Shown here piece by piece: positions 49,408-61,190 of a stretch of DNA of 64,000 nt. The stretch is taken from NCBI GenBank assembly GCA_963377175.1, contig CAUJNA010002868.1, positions 45,001 to 109,000 of the forward strand, in the 5' to 3' direction. Below the pieces are notes generated by a model, which was not told where the DNA came from, did no database searches, and saw only the letters and a program-made list of their open reading frames with translations. The stretch is from Effrenium voratum. Lineage: Eukaryota > Sar > Dinophyceae > Suessiales > Symbiodiniaceae. Made by a program: the position numbers and the translations under genes. Positions within the stretch are counted from its first letter, which is position 1. Every line of letters begins with the position of its first letter.

Positions 49408-50028
49408 GTGGGGCGTGGCGTTTGGAGGTTGGAGCCCTCCCCCCCCCAAAAAAAAGAAAGAAGGATGGATTCGGTGTTCCGGTTGGTGTGTATATATATA
49501 TAGTATATTCCCTGAAAAGCAGAAGAAAGGGAGTAGCCTCAAGAAAAAGACAAACCCATGTGGTTGGTTTTGGAGGATCTTCTGAATAGAATTGGGGGAC
49601 TCCAGTGGCAACCGAAGCTCCCGGTTCTATCATAAGATGTTGTTTATGTCACCCTGTTGGTTTTACAAGGGAACTATCACTGGGAAGTATGTGTTGTTTG
49701 CTTTTTTCCCAGGCTACTCAGGCAGCTGGAGGGATGTGTCCTTTTTGAGGTTTCCTGCTAGAGCAAAGAGCACAGACTCACGATGCTTGTCGAAGAAAGA
49801 ACGTGTGTACGCTAAACCGAGATAGAGAGTCGTCCTTTTCGAGGGTGGCCCTTTTTAAGTGGTTTTAAAGGACAACTAAGAGGAAGACCAGAATCAGTGG
49901 GTCCCTAAAAAAGGACATGTTTCTGAAGACCAAAATAGAGAGTTGTCGCAAAAAAGACCAGATCTTGATCCCATGTCCATGTTGGGGTGTATATTATTGG
50001 CTAGCCTCTTGTTCAAGGCTCACACTCA

Positions 50029-50331
50029 ATGGTGTTCCCAAAATGTTATACCAATAGTATTATTCTAATTGAACGTCAACTGAATTCAAACTGGAGCACG
50101 TTCAGATTCGCTGCATATGGGTCGGACTCAATCAACGCATTGCTGCTGGGGCCAAAGCTGAAGCAAGGTTTCACCAGACATTCGTCATATGTTGTAGTTC
50201 TGAACAACTTTGAGGTAACAAAAGCATGGTTCCCACTACTAACTAACTCACCAACTGGGCCGCGCATCTGGCAAAGATTGTCCCGTCGCCCACACAGACT
50301 CGTTAATGTACCCATGCTGCTGGCTTATTAG
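50029..50331 (+). CDS. Possible coding fragment, unknown
   Basis: A 100-residue frame (STFRFAAYGSDSINALLLGP ... NNFEVTKAWFPLLT) with AT-richer, natural-looking protein composition, unlike the Ala/Glu islands. The opposite strand is open too. Could be a transposon or gene relic. Confidence 0.2.
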   Translation: MVFPKCYTNSIILIERQLNSNWSTFRFAAYGSDSINALLLGPKLKQGFTRHSSYVVVLNNFEVTKAWFPLLTNSPTGPRIWQRLSRRPHRLVNVPMLLAY

Positions 50332-50950
50332 AGCTTACTCACCCGTCATCTCCTTTGCTTACTCCTTGCTTCTTGGCTTCTTATTGGTGGTTTACCATTG
50401 CCACCCGTTTGTGGTCATTTGTGGCAAATTTGTACCCCTTCGGGGTCAAAGGGTGCAACCCTTCCCGTTCTGTGTGGAAGGGTTGTCCCCCAAAAAGTGC
50501 ATTGCCTCTACCGATCGACCAGGGACTCAGTGTACTCCCAGGTCAACATCACTTGTTTGACTGCCCCTGGCCCCTTGCTTAAACCCGCTGTACATGGATT
50601 CATGTCCGTGGGACCCGTAGGAAGATACCCTCACGCGCTCGCCAAGTTTTGTTTGGAGCTCCCTGCACCACACCGATGGCCGCCCAACAGCTCTTGGTGG
50701 GGGGTTGGTTAGATTTAGCGTTCGCGAACCAAGCTTGTCACGCAAACAAACTTGGGCCGGAAAGACCAAGAGAAACCCAAAGGGAGACTCACTAGCACGA
50801 TGTCCCAAAAACAGCACGGGCCTTAACCACGCCAAAAAACTGCAACCCTGCGACTAAAACGTTGGTTACCACGACAATTTCTTATTTTCACCCCACAACA
50901 AAAAAAAACACCGACACCCCGACAGCGATGCTTGCAGCCCAAAACAAGCT

Positions 50951-51017
50951 TCTTTCCTCTTCCCCTAGTCATCTTTCCTCTTCCCCTAGTCTTCTTTCCT
51001 CTTCCCCTAGTCTTCTT
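50951..51017. repeat. 21-bp tandem repeat, three copies
   Basis: Unit TCTTTCCTCTTCCCCTAGTC plus one base, at 50,951, 50,972 and 50,993, leading directly into the satellite. Confidence 0.9.
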
Positions 51018-51020
51018 TCA

Positions 51021-52064
51021 GCGGATCCCCAGCCAATCCCTCCTGAAAGGGGGCCGTGATGAAGGTTGTCTTGGGGATCCGCTTTTCGAGCTGGAATCCG
51101 GCATTCCAGCTCGAAAAGCGGATCCCCAGCCAATCCCTCCTGAAAGGGGGCCGTGATGAAGGTTGTCTTGGGGATCCGCTTTTCGAGCTGGAATCCGGCA
51201 TTCCAGCTCGAAAAGCGGATCCCCAGCCAATCCCTCCTGAAAGGGGGCCGTGATGAAGGTTGTCTTGGGGATCCGCTTTTCGGCTGGGGATCCGCTTTTC
51301 GAGCTGGAAAAGCGGATCCCCAGCCAATCCCTCCTGAAAGGGGGCCGTGATGAAGGTTGTCTTGGGGATTGGAATCCGGCATTCCAGCTCGAAAAGCGGA
51401 GGGGGCCGTGATGAAGGTTGTCTTGGGGATCCGCTTTTCGAGCTGGAATCCGGCATGAAGCGGATCCCCAGCCAATCCCTCCTGAATAGGGGCCGTGATG
51501 ACGGTTGTCTTGGGGATCCGCTTTTCGAGCTGGAATCCGGCATTCCAGCTCGAAAAGCGGATCCCCAGAATCCGAAAAGCGGATCCTGAAAGGGGCCGTG
51601 ATGAAGGTTGTCTTGGGGATCCGCTTTTCGAGCTGGAATCCGGCAATCCAGCTCGAAAAGCGGATCCCCAGCCAATCCCTCCTGAAAGGGGCCGTGATGA
51701 AGGTTGTCTTGGGGATCCGCTTTTCGAGCTGGAATCCGGCATTCCAGCTCGAAAAGCGGATCCCCAGCCAATCCCTCCTGAAAGGGGGCCGTGATGAAGG
51801 TTGTCTTGGGGATCCGCTTTTCGAGCTGGAATCCGGCATTCCAGCTCGAAAAGCGGATCCCCAGCCAATCCCTCCTGAAAGGGGGCCGTGATGAAGGTTG
51901 TCTTGGGGATCCGCTTTTCAAGCTGGAATCCGGCATTCCAGCTCGAAAAGCGGATCCCCAGCCAATCCCTCCTGAAAGGGGGCCGAGATGAAGGTTCTCT
52001 TAGGGATCCGCTTTTCGAGCCGCATTCCAGCTCGAAAAGCGGATCCCCAGCCAATCCCTCCTGA
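51021..52064. repeat. 97-bp palindromic satellite array, about 11 units
   Basis: Each full unit holds GCGGATCCCCAGCCAATCCC, then GATGAAGGTTGTCTTGGGGA, and ends in the inverted pair TTCGAGCTGGAAT/ATTCCAGCTCGAA. TGGGGATCCGC also pairs with GCGGATCCCCA of the next unit, so every unit can fold. Units between 51,290 and 51,600 are shortened or rearranged. The array has few stops in any frame, giving long meaningless ORFs on both strands. Confidence 0.95.
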
Positions 52065-52800
52065 GGCCCCAAAGCGATTTCTTGTCGTGGGGTGAAAGAA
52101 CAAAAATTGTCGGGAGGTGGATGGGTTTCTTGTCGGGGGGTTGTTTTGGGTTTCTTGTCGGGGTTCGGGCGCGCCCTCGTCCCAAAAAGGCAATTGTACT
52201 TTACGTCCAATCATTTGAAGCTCAGTTGGAAGACAACCTTCTTGAACAGGCCCCTTGTCCACTCCATTGAACAAATGGGCCCCCCGAAAACTTATGAAAC
52301 TCGTGCTTTCTTTGGCCCCCGCACTGATCATGGGATTAACCCCAAAGTCCCTTTTGGTGGCAAACTTCTCCAAACATGGGGACCCAAAATAAGCCCAGGT
52401 GATATCCCAGCACGAGGCACATGTGCGCCGCGCTCCGTAGCTTTCAGGGTCCCCTGACTCCAAAGTCGAACTCGAGGTTCCAGCAGGCCTGCGGCTTCAC
52501 GGCCTGCGAGTTGCTGGCGAAGCGAACTGAGGCCTCGTCACAAAAGTCAATAAACGACCTCCAAGACCCACTGGGAGAAGTTTGGATATCGATCTCTACA
52601 TGGATCACCCAAATTGGAAGGTTGGTCTGGGTGCCTTTTGACCCTTTCTTGGACCGGCTTCAACTTGTTTTCCTGAAAAGGGGACAAAAGTCAAACGCGC
52701 AACCCTGCTTAGCCGGCCCGTTAAAGTGACATCCTCCAAATTACCCTGGTTGCACAGTCCCCACCTCCCCTCACAAAGTGTTTCAAAGTGATTTTCCCAG

Positions 52801-52939
52801 GGCCCTATGCCAGGCATGGCCAGAGGCGACTGCCAGCCTGGAAGCCCTCACCTCCGCCTTCGGGCGCGTTGCCGCGCGCCTCGCCGCCTTTGCCCCGCCC
52901 CCGCGCGACGAGAGCGGCGAGAGCGGCGGATCGCCGAAG
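52801..52939 (+). CDS. Candidate host exon
   Basis: Between ATTTTCCCAG and CGAAG|GTCTGG, both good splice borders. Frame: ALCQAWPEATASLEALTSAF then GRVAARLAAFAPPPRDESGE. One of the best-supported islands. Confidence 0.5.
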
Positions 52940-54285
52940 GTCTGGGCGCTGGGCCGCTGAGCCCAAGGAATGGTCCCAGGGTCAAGTGGGCGTGGGTCAA
53001 AATACAACGACCAGGGACCGCAGGTTTTAGTCTTTGGTTCCAAATTACCAGGGTTCCATGTTTGGTACGCATTTTGACCCACAGCCAAATGGTCGTTGGA
53101 TGGGGCGGTCTGAAAAACGGAGGTCCAGTGGTTTCAGGCGTTTGTGGGGAAGTTGTGACGGGATCCCCCGACCCCCTCCCCCCTCGAAGGTGCGGGTTGG
53201 ACGTTCTCCTTCTTGGTCCCGGCTCGCAAAAGGTGTGCCTCAACTAAAGGGCCGCCCTTTGAACTCCAACATCTGGGCAAATTCTGGCGATGCCAGTATG
53301 GGGTTTGCGACGTCACACGTAGAGAAGGTTTCAAGTAGGCGAAAATGTATCATTTGCACAGAATATACAAGTACCCATGTCTTCATGCACTTGTATTAGG
53401 CTTTCCGTCCAAACCAGACGCAGGAAACTACATAAACTATGAGCATCGAGTTTTCACAAGGCACACACTTAGTATTGGTGAGGGGGCGGGGGTGACCGAA
53501 TAATTACACAAGTAATGTGTATGTATTCATATATACACATGCATGTACATGTGTGTATACAGTTCAGCAGCACGTACTCGTAACAAACACACGGAGTTCT
53601 GATGCACCAGTAGTTTCTAGCACGCAAGTAAATGGTGTTGTGTACCTTCTTTTCTAACGCCCCAAGGAGGCTTTTCGTGTAGTGCAGCATGTTGCCTGTG
53701 CAAGCTTGCCATTGAACGCTTGTCAAACGGAAGCACCCCTTCGTGGGTATGAGTCAAAACCAGTTCGAGCCTTGCAAATGCAACGTCACATTGGTCCATC
53801 TTTCTCAGGGACTGGGATTACAGATGCATAGCAAATGGGCGATGTTTGAAAGGGAAACCCAGCGCTTGGAGTGCGCCCTACTCATTCACAAGTGAACACC
53901 GCTGCATGTTCAACTCTGCATGCTCAACCTTTCTGTTCCCGGTAGCGTTGTGGGCTCCCTGGACCCTGAGGACCCTGTCTATGGCGTTCAGTTGGTTTGC
54001 CTTTCTCATGAGTCACAGGCTGAACGTAATCCCAGGCGTGAACCCCCTGGTTTCGTGGTTAACGCATTTCAGAATTGTGGCGTAATTATTCCAACATGGA
54101 TTCCTAACGGTTTATATGGAGCTGGTCTCCTTTTCAAGGTTGCAGTTTTGGGGTTGTGTTGAGGGAAAACAAGAAGATCGCCGAGCCCGTTTTGGGGTCC
54201 CCTCAAAGGTTGCTCCAAGCCTTTCAAACAACGCCGCAGGTTGGAGATGGGAATCGGGTTTGGGTTCCGATCGAGGCTCCAGCGG

Positions 54286-54375
54286 GGTGCCGGTACTCAC
54301 CACGCTGCTCAGCTGTCTGAACCTCTTGCTGCCAGTGGTGCTGCACCTGACAAACGCTCTGCCCAAGAGCGGGAA
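54286..54375 (+). CDS. Candidate host exon
   Basis: Frame GVPVLTTLLSCLNLLLPVVL then HLTNALPKSGKKAKA. Hydrophobic helix followed by a basic stretch. Acceptor CTCCAG is 8 nt before; the donor is unclear (a GC-type donor or one of several GT sites downstream). Confidence 0.35.
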
Positions 54376-54937
54376 GAAGGCCAAGGCTGGGCCCGTTTCG
54401 CGCCGAATTCCGAACCCAGCTGGTGAATGCTGGTAGGTGAGGATGGCAACTCAAGGTCGAAGGTGGAACAAATTAGAAACCCAGTGATTTACTGCAATTT
54501 GGGGGTTTGGTTGGATGTGGTTGGTTCAATTGTACTATGTAGGGAAGAAACCGTAGGTGTCCCTAGATTTCCACGTATTGGAAGGTTGTACTCTTTTCCC
54601 GTCACATGTTGAGTTCCCGTGTGACGTGAGTTTCCTGTTTCGGACGGCCCGCGGGCGGGGGATTGCCTCCTCCAGGAGGACGGCACTTGAGCCAATTCAC
54701 TCCACGTGACGCGTGTGTGTCTTGAAATAGGGGGACCCGCAAAGTTGTGATTCTCCTGGCTGTCCTTCACAAAACCTCCCCCCCGAAGGTTTCCCTCCAA
54801 CAAAAAACAGAGTGACCCATATGGGCGTGTCTGTTTTGGAGGGCACCCCCTTTCTTTGGTCGCTTTTTTTTTTTGTTCGGGGGGTCCCCGAAAAAGACGG
54901 CGAGCGACCCCGACATGAAGCTCGGAGTCTGAGGCAG

Positions 54938-55023
54938 GGGACCCCCTGCACGACACACGCCTGGCGTTGAGGGACCTGCTGCAGGCGCTGCAGCGCTTCC
55001 TCACTGAGGCGGATCACCAGACG
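54938..55023 (+). CDS. Candidate host exon
   Basis: Between TGAGGCAG and GACG|GTATTT. Frame: DPLHDTRLALRDLLQALQRF then LTEADHQT. Amphipathic helix pattern. Confidence 0.45.
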
Positions 55024-55354
55024 GTATTTCTTCAAAGAGGTAGCCAAAAAGCTTGCTGAAACAAGGGATGTGATGGGATGTGTTTGTTGTTGTTTGCTCC
55101 TGTGTCTTGGTTTCTTTAGGCGCCAATGTATAATGTGGTGGTTCTCCTGGGTCCTTTTGACCCGCGAGGCTAGGCAGCAACTCGCCCGAAATTGTCTAGG
55201 TCCTCCAGTAGTGCCCTTTTACCCTTATTTGGGAGCGGGTTCCCCTACAAAAATACGCAAAAAAGAAACAAGTGGGTGCCCTTCTTCTAGCCTCTCTACT
55301 GGAGCACCTAGGAATGAAACCAAAGCTTCTCCAAGCCCTTGGCCCAACTGTGAG

Positions 55355-55468
55355 GTCCCCGAGTCCGCCGAAGCTTCTGCCGCGGCGGCGGAGGTCCCGG
55401 GCGCCGGGGCGGTGGCCGAGGCACTGAAGTGCGTGGAGGACTTCCACGCGCAGCGAAGAGAGCTCGAG
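55355..55468 (+). CDS. Candidate host exon
   Basis: Between AACTGTGAG and CGAG|GTCGGA. Frame: VPESAEASAAAAEVPGAGAV then AEALKCVEDFHAQRRELE. Ala-rich then helical. Confidence 0.45.
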
Positions 55469-55990
55469 GTCGGAGACACGTCGGAAAACCCGGGGCTTTT
55501 TACCTGGCCATGGGTCAAAAGCCCGGTGAACCTGGTGCACCTACCCCAAAATGGTACCATTGGTTATACTTTGGCGCTTTTTGCTTGGATTTTAGGACTT
55601 GAACTTTTTTGCCAACTAATGGGTTTTCCATTAAACCACTAAAAGTTAAACTTTCGGCAGGGGAGCAAAAAGCAACCGAGTTTATTTATCCCCAGACCAA
55701 AAACACAATTCCAACACCAGTTAAAAGGAGCAAACACCCAGAATAAGTAGACCCCCGCGAATCTCAATGCCGAACCAACTTAAGACATACTGTAATCCCA
55801 AAAAGGGGGCAAAAGACCAGAATAGCAAGCCACCGATCCAAAGCGCCAATTGGTTGTCGAAAATAGGATAAGGCCACTTTCCGTGATACCCTGAAGCAGT
55901 TCATACGTCAGCGATTAAGTCCTGTTGGCCTCTGAGTTGCCGTGGTCAGCCCAGCCTTTTGGACTCTCTTCGGTTGCCTCTTGGCCTGAG

Positions 55991-56089
55991 GTGGCGATGC
56001 TGGATGCGCACCAGAAGCAGATCAAGAGCTTGGGCGAGCTTATGGCACAGCGCGTGCAGCTCCTGAAGTCCAAAGCTTTCAAGCCGTAG
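55991..56089 (+). CDS. Candidate host exon, possibly with stop codon
   Basis: After GGCCTGAG the frame reads VAMLDAHQKQIKSLGELMAQ then RVQLLKSKAFKP and a TAG. It could be a terminal exon, or GTAGAT at 56,086 could act as donor. Confidence 0.4.
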   Translation: MAMLDAHQKQIKSLGELMAQRVQLLKSKAFKP

Positions 56090-56692
56090 ATTCCATTCGC
56101 ACGCGTCTTGACTGGATGGGTGTCCGTAGCTGGATGGCCTTGCCAAGTTTAGAGTGGCCACAGCTGGTTTGTCAGAGTTCTGGCATGGGCTGTTTGGTTT
56201 GCGCAAACAGCCTCGATTGTGGCTGCTGGGCGGCTGAGCCGCCGCCGATAATGCCTGGAGTGAATAACTCGCCGAATGGATAAAGCAGGACAGGCTTTCC
56301 CGAAAATGCAGCTGCCGACACGGGTCTTTGTTTTTTTTGAGGGTACTCATCTTTGGGGCCGGTTCAACCCATTTTGTGGGTCCGGACCCATATCCTGAAA
56401 GAAGGGGTAGTATTCATGTACATGGGTTTTCATGCCCACCCACTACTTTGAAAAGCAATATTCCCATCACAGTCGGGATTGACAGGCTGTTGTGTTGTTT
56501 GTGGCCGGAGCCGCTCTCTCACCAGTACGACCACTTGTTTGGACCCGTGGGACGGTTTTGAGGGGAACTCGCAAGAAACCGTTGCCATTCAAAGGGGGCG
56601 TTGGATGCATGTTGGTTGCATTTGGTAAACATCAAGAATGCGTAGAGTTGTCTTGCAACCCTCCCAAAGGTGCCAACTTGAGGCATGCCCTG

Positions 56693-56758
56693 CTCGAGCA
56701 GCGCGCTGCTTTGGACATCTTGGATGCCGCCATTTGGCACAAGCGCAGGAGACGTGCA
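56693..56758 (+). CDS. Candidate host exon
   Basis: Between AACTTGAG and GTGCA|GTACGT, the donor being very good. Frame: HALLEQRAALDILDAAIWHK then RRRR. Confidence 0.45.
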
Positions 56759-58272
56759 GTACGTGATATACACCTTTCACAAATGTATGTCTTCGCTGAA
56801 CACTGCAATAGTGCAGACTGGTGCAGCAGAACAGTGCAACAAACATTGCACAGCCATCACCGTGCTTCCAGCACCTTCTGCCGATTCAAGATGCAGGCAG
56901 GAGTTCAGTTGTGTGCTATTGTGCCATGAAGCACGCAACGACCGCCAACAGGGAAGTGTTGTCAGCCAATCTTCACAACTGTCACGCCCTGTGTTCAACG
57001 AGTTGATCTTTATGCGCCCGGATGAGCTTTGCTTTAACGTGGATCCACATTGCGTTACAACCAGCTGGACTTGTGTTTGACCCCTTTGCAAGGAAACTAC
57101 CATCACAGGCCACTAGGGGTACTGATTTTGACATCGTCGGGGGGGTCCTTTTTCCAACAACTTTGAACACATGCCGTTCCTGCCGTTTGTTTGGCTTGGT
57201 GGTTCGGCTCAGCTGTACTTAGTAATGCGGAAGCCTGTCAGCCAAAGTCGCGGGTTGGGCTCAGGCTTTTGTATCGGAAATCTCAGGTGGGTATGTTTGC
57301 TTGTTGGGGGGAATCCCCTTTTGGGTTGGTTTGATAGGACAAGCCAGGAAAACTCAACAGGGGGGGTCTCTGGCTTTGAGACAAACCTAGTAAGTCCCAT
57401 GGTGAAAGATGGGTCCCTTGTGATATCACAGTGGGCTGTCTCCATGACCACTTTACAGGGCGGTTCCCTTCGTATCACAAAGAGTGGCTCAACAACCTGT
57501 AAGGGTTCCCAGCATGTCCAACATTTCTGGACCTCCAAACGTGACGATTGTTTCATTGGAACCAGGACATTCATCAACTTGGAAGCCCCTCAAGTTGGTT
57601 TTGCTATGTCCGGCTTCAACAGGATTTAGCACTTCTACTGTTATAAAAGATGTTCGGCAGCCTGGTGTGGTTTGGTGTTTGCCGTACGTCACATGGGATC
57701 ACATTCGGTTCGGAACCCCAAGCTGGTCCCTGGAAAGCAAGGGGTGTACCCGCAAGACATACCCAAGTCCGAACAGAAGGCTTTAAATGATAAGTGGCTG
57801 CTTCCATTTTTTATGGATAAATTGACACTCGCACTGTACCCTGGCACGAAAACGCAGGCCTTGAATGGCAAACCCACATGGCCACAACTAGGACCAAACC
57901 GAGACATGACACCGCAAAGCAGGACCGAAACGAGTGAAACGCATACGACCGAAACAAGTCAACACGTAGGACCGCAAAGATGCCGCGACCCATAAGAGAA
58001 GGGCTGGCACATAGAAGCGTGCTCAACATCTGCAGCGAGCCCATGCTGCAGGGCCCTTGCCCCCCGGGCACAAACGAATTGCTATAATGGCTCATAATTG
58101 ATCTGTTGCCCCAAGGGAAGCCCAAAGGTGGATGGTATCTTCTTTTTCTGAAACAAACATAATCTTTAGTCCAAGCCTCGACCAACTTTGTGCATGGGAA
58201 AAACACACGCGCCTCCCATGGACTGAGTCCCACGCTCTTTTTTTGCTCGACCGCCCGCGGAAAATCTATCAG

Positions 58273-58396
58273 CATGGATTCCGACGTTGACGAGCGCTGG
58301 TCGAATGGACTCCTCGAGTTGGTAGGCCTACGCCGCCTTTACCCAGCTGCCCCGTGACGGAGCCTCCGGGCAGGGAGGCGCTGGCACAGGAGGCGG
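58273..58396 (+). CDS. Candidate host exon(s)
   Basis: After TATCAG the frame reads MDSDVDERWSNGLLEL up to a GTAGGC donor-like site; after TTTACCCAG a second frame reads VTEPPGREALAQEAG up to a GT. The 25-nt gap between is too short for a normal intron, so only one of the borders, or a frameshift, may be real. Confidence 0.3.
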
Positions 58397-58399
58397 GTG

Positions 58400-60105
58400 T
58401 GTGTGTCTGTGTAAAAAAGAACGAGGAAGGGGGTGTTCCCTTTGGTTGCCCTCAGAAAAACGGCGCAAAAGGGGCACATGGGTCTGTGTTTTTTGGAATA
58501 GTACTCGTTTTGGGTGGGAAACCAAAGGGGAAGCCACCATTTTGGTCCGTGAGAAACACCCATATGTTTGGGCAAATTATGACGAGGTCACGTTTGGGGG
58601 GGGGAGGGCGGCATGGGTGCTGCGTCACCCATGGGGGCTTCTTTCATTTGGCTCCCTTATGTTCGTTGTTGTTGTCGCCAGGAAGGACAAGGGGGATGGA
58701 TTGGTTTTTAGAAGACTATCAAATTGCACGAGAAAGAGTTTGAAGGACCATGATAAGAGTGCACACTTCGGTTGCTGATGTTCTTTTCTCAATATTGTGT
58801 GCGAGAGCACTAAAATCTGTAAACGCTCCCAGGACTGCAGATAGTTGGCAGGAGACTGTATTCAGGTGTAGCTAGGAACCAATGTCTAGAACCTCTACTA
58901 CAACACGGTCTGTTTGTGCGGAACTTGCTTACCCTGTTATTAAAAAGAAGCTGATTGATTGCTCTTCCCAGGTTCTCAGCATTGCATTCGGCTTGCTTCT
59001 ACGCTAAAGGGTCTTGCTGGTGGTTGGATTGGACTGCTCGTAGTGCGAAACAACTGCTGCTCTAGCTGGATCAACATGCAGGGTTTTGGCATCAACAATA
59101 CCAAATGCAGATCATGAGGCAAGATTTGGCTACTCGCTATACCACATTCACTTATGGGTAGATTTGACTTCTCGTTGTTGAAGTTGACACTCTGTGGGCC
59201 ACGTGCATGAAAGTTTGCCACACCACTCCTGTTCCAATTAGACTCGTTCGTCCAGTCAGGTTACTCTTGATTTGATACGCCACACTGCCATCCCAGATTA
59301 TCCCCCCCGCCCCAACTGCACGCAAACACGGAAGTTTCCGGTTCAAGCGGGACGTGTTCCCTGTGAAAAGGCTTTTCCGTGGCGCCCTTTCATTCCGGGA
59401 GATTGTATATGTCAATCATGGACCCATCAAACACGGCAACACCAGATTGCCAGTTGAATACGCTACTTCTCCTTTGCCTGTGTTCTATACATGCAAGGGT
59501 TTCTCGATGTTTTGACGATTCATGTTGTATTTGTATTTGGTAACTACTTGTATTGGACCTGCATTATGCCTTGTGCATATTTTGCATAGGCTGTGTTGCG
59601 GGCTATTATTTGCTGTGCGGCACAGGGTGTCTCAGCAAGGCGCGTGCGATTTTCTTGTGAAGCCTTTCTCTTTTAGATCATGTTCAATTTCTAAGCTGAT
59701 GTGCAATCTAAATTTCAGTAAAATTTATCCTCTAAATTTAAATAAATTCTTTCTTATTGTAGAATTCTATGAACATTCTACTTAAATCCTAGTGAATATG
59801 TTTGTTTGCAAAGGGATTTGCTATTCAGTTCTAACTTCGAGCAAGAGTTGGAACTCTGTGTTTCCTTGTTGGATCCAATTTTGCTTCTAATCTGGAAAGA
59901 CAATTGTATTGGTTTTCCTCATTTCGACTGGTCACACCACCATGCCCAGGAGCTAACCCAATTTTATGACAAAATGGATGAGGATTGAGATTCAGAGTGG
60001 CTTTATGTGGTCGGACCCTTCAATCGCGTACGGAAAACCTCTCCACACTAGTGCTTCGCCCGCTTCACACTTCCCGCTCAGGCAAACTGCGCAAATTTCC
60101 GAGTT
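58400..60105. other. Host DNA without recognised gene
   Basis: Intron- or intergenic-like. A stretch at 58,430-58,620 contains the recurrent GGTGTTCCCTTTGG ... GGGAAACCAAAGG pattern. From 59,500 to 59,800 it is AT-richer. No coding pattern I trust. Confidence 0.4.
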
Positions 60106-60107
60106 TC

Positions 60108-60727
60108 GTGTGTGTGTGATGTGTGGTGTGTGTGGTGTGTGTGGTGTGTGTGTGTGTGGTGTGTGTGTGTGTGGTGTGTGTGTGGTGTGTGTGTGTGGTA
60201 TGTGCGTGTGGTGTGTGTGTGTGTGGTGTGGTGTGTGTGGTGTGTGTGTGTGGTGTGTGTGTGTGGTGTGTGTGTGTGGTGTTTGTGGTGTGTGTGGTGT
60301 GTGTGGTGTGTGTGGTGTGTGTGGTGTGTGTGTGGTGTGTGTGGTGTGTGTGTGTGTGTGGTGTGTGTGGTGTGTGTGGTGTTTGTGTGTGGTGTGTGTG
60401 GTGTGTGTGTGTGTGGTGTGTGTGGTGGGTGTGGGTGGGTGTGGGTGGGTGTGGGTGGGTGTGGGTGGGTGGGTGGGTGGGTGTGGGTGGGTGTGGGTGG
60501 TGTGTGTGTGTGTGTGGTGTGTGTGGTGTGTGTGTGTGTGGTGTGTGTGGTGTGTGTGGTGTGTGGCGTGTGTGTGGTGTGTGTGGTGTGTGTGTGTGTG
60601 TGTGTGTGGTGTGTGTGGTGGGTGTGGGTGGGTGTGGGTGGGTGTGGGTGGGTGTGGGTGGGTGCGGGTGGGTGTGGGTGGGTGTGGGTGTGTGTGGGTG
60701 GGTGGGTGTGTGTGTGTGGGTGGGTGC

Positions 60728-60770
<43 letters not shown>

Positions 60771-60905
60771 TGGGTGTGTGTGTGGGTGTGGGTGTGGGTG
60801 TGGGTGTGGGTGTGGGTGTGGGTGTGTGGGTGTGTGTGTGTGTGTGTGTGTGTCTGTGTTTGTGTCTGTGTCTGTGTCTGTGTGTGTGTGTGTTTGTTTT
60901 TGTGC
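60108..60905. repeat. TG-rich microsatellite tract, about 0.8 kb
   Basis: Almost pure GT with nested higher-order units: GTGTGTGGTGT, then GGGTGGGTGT blocks (60,425-60,500, 60,615-60,725), then GTGTGGGT and GTGTCTGT at the right end. It produces several long artificial ORFs on both strands (Val/Cys/Gly or Thr/His/Pro only). Strand asymmetry is complete, so it could form Z-DNA or, in the GGGTGGGT blocks, G-quadruplexes. Confidence 0.98.
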
Positions 60906-61040
60906 GTAAATTGTCGTTGTTGAATGGCCACCTTGCCATTCTCAGCAAGCATCCAAACAGTCGCGGCGTGGACCCTAAGACAGAGAAGCGCCTGCGGCAA
61001 TGAAGGCCCTGTACTGGCAGCAGGCCGCGGGGAGGGGCAA

Positions 61041-61190
61041 CCTTGCGCCGACAAGGCCAAGACCAGCTCGGCCACTTGCGCGTCGAGTGTGGAAGCGGCG
61101 GCCTCGAGCAGCGACGAGTCCGAGAAGCATGCCAAGAAGAGGAAAGACAAGGGCAAAAGCGCGCCAAGAAAGACAAGGGCGACAAGAACA
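61041..61190 (+). CDS. Candidate host exon, Lys/Ser-rich
   Basis: Frame ADKAKTSSATCASSVEAAAS then SSDESEKHAKKRKDKGKSAP, a low-complexity acidic-to-basic stretch with a likely nuclear-localisation signal. Two other frames are open as well, so frame is uncertain. Confidence 0.3.

Larger units (their letters stand above)
50874..52110. mobile_element. Foldback-like structure enclosing satellite array
   Basis: The left flank 50,874-50,899 (ACAATTTCTTATTTTCACCC...) and right flank 52,084-52,110 (GTCGTGGGGTGAAAG ... AATTGT) are imperfect inverted repeats of about 26 bp. Between them lie three 21-bp repeats and a 97-bp satellite. This suggests a foldback or MITE-type element that amplified an internal tandem repeat. 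Confidence 0.45.

Noticed and set aside
50969..52210. ORFs of up to 413 codons on the minus strand and many on the plus strand over the satellite
   Set aside because: The 97-bp unit is free of stops in several frames and the unit length is not a multiple of three, so the frames rotate through the same sequence; there is no selection for protein.
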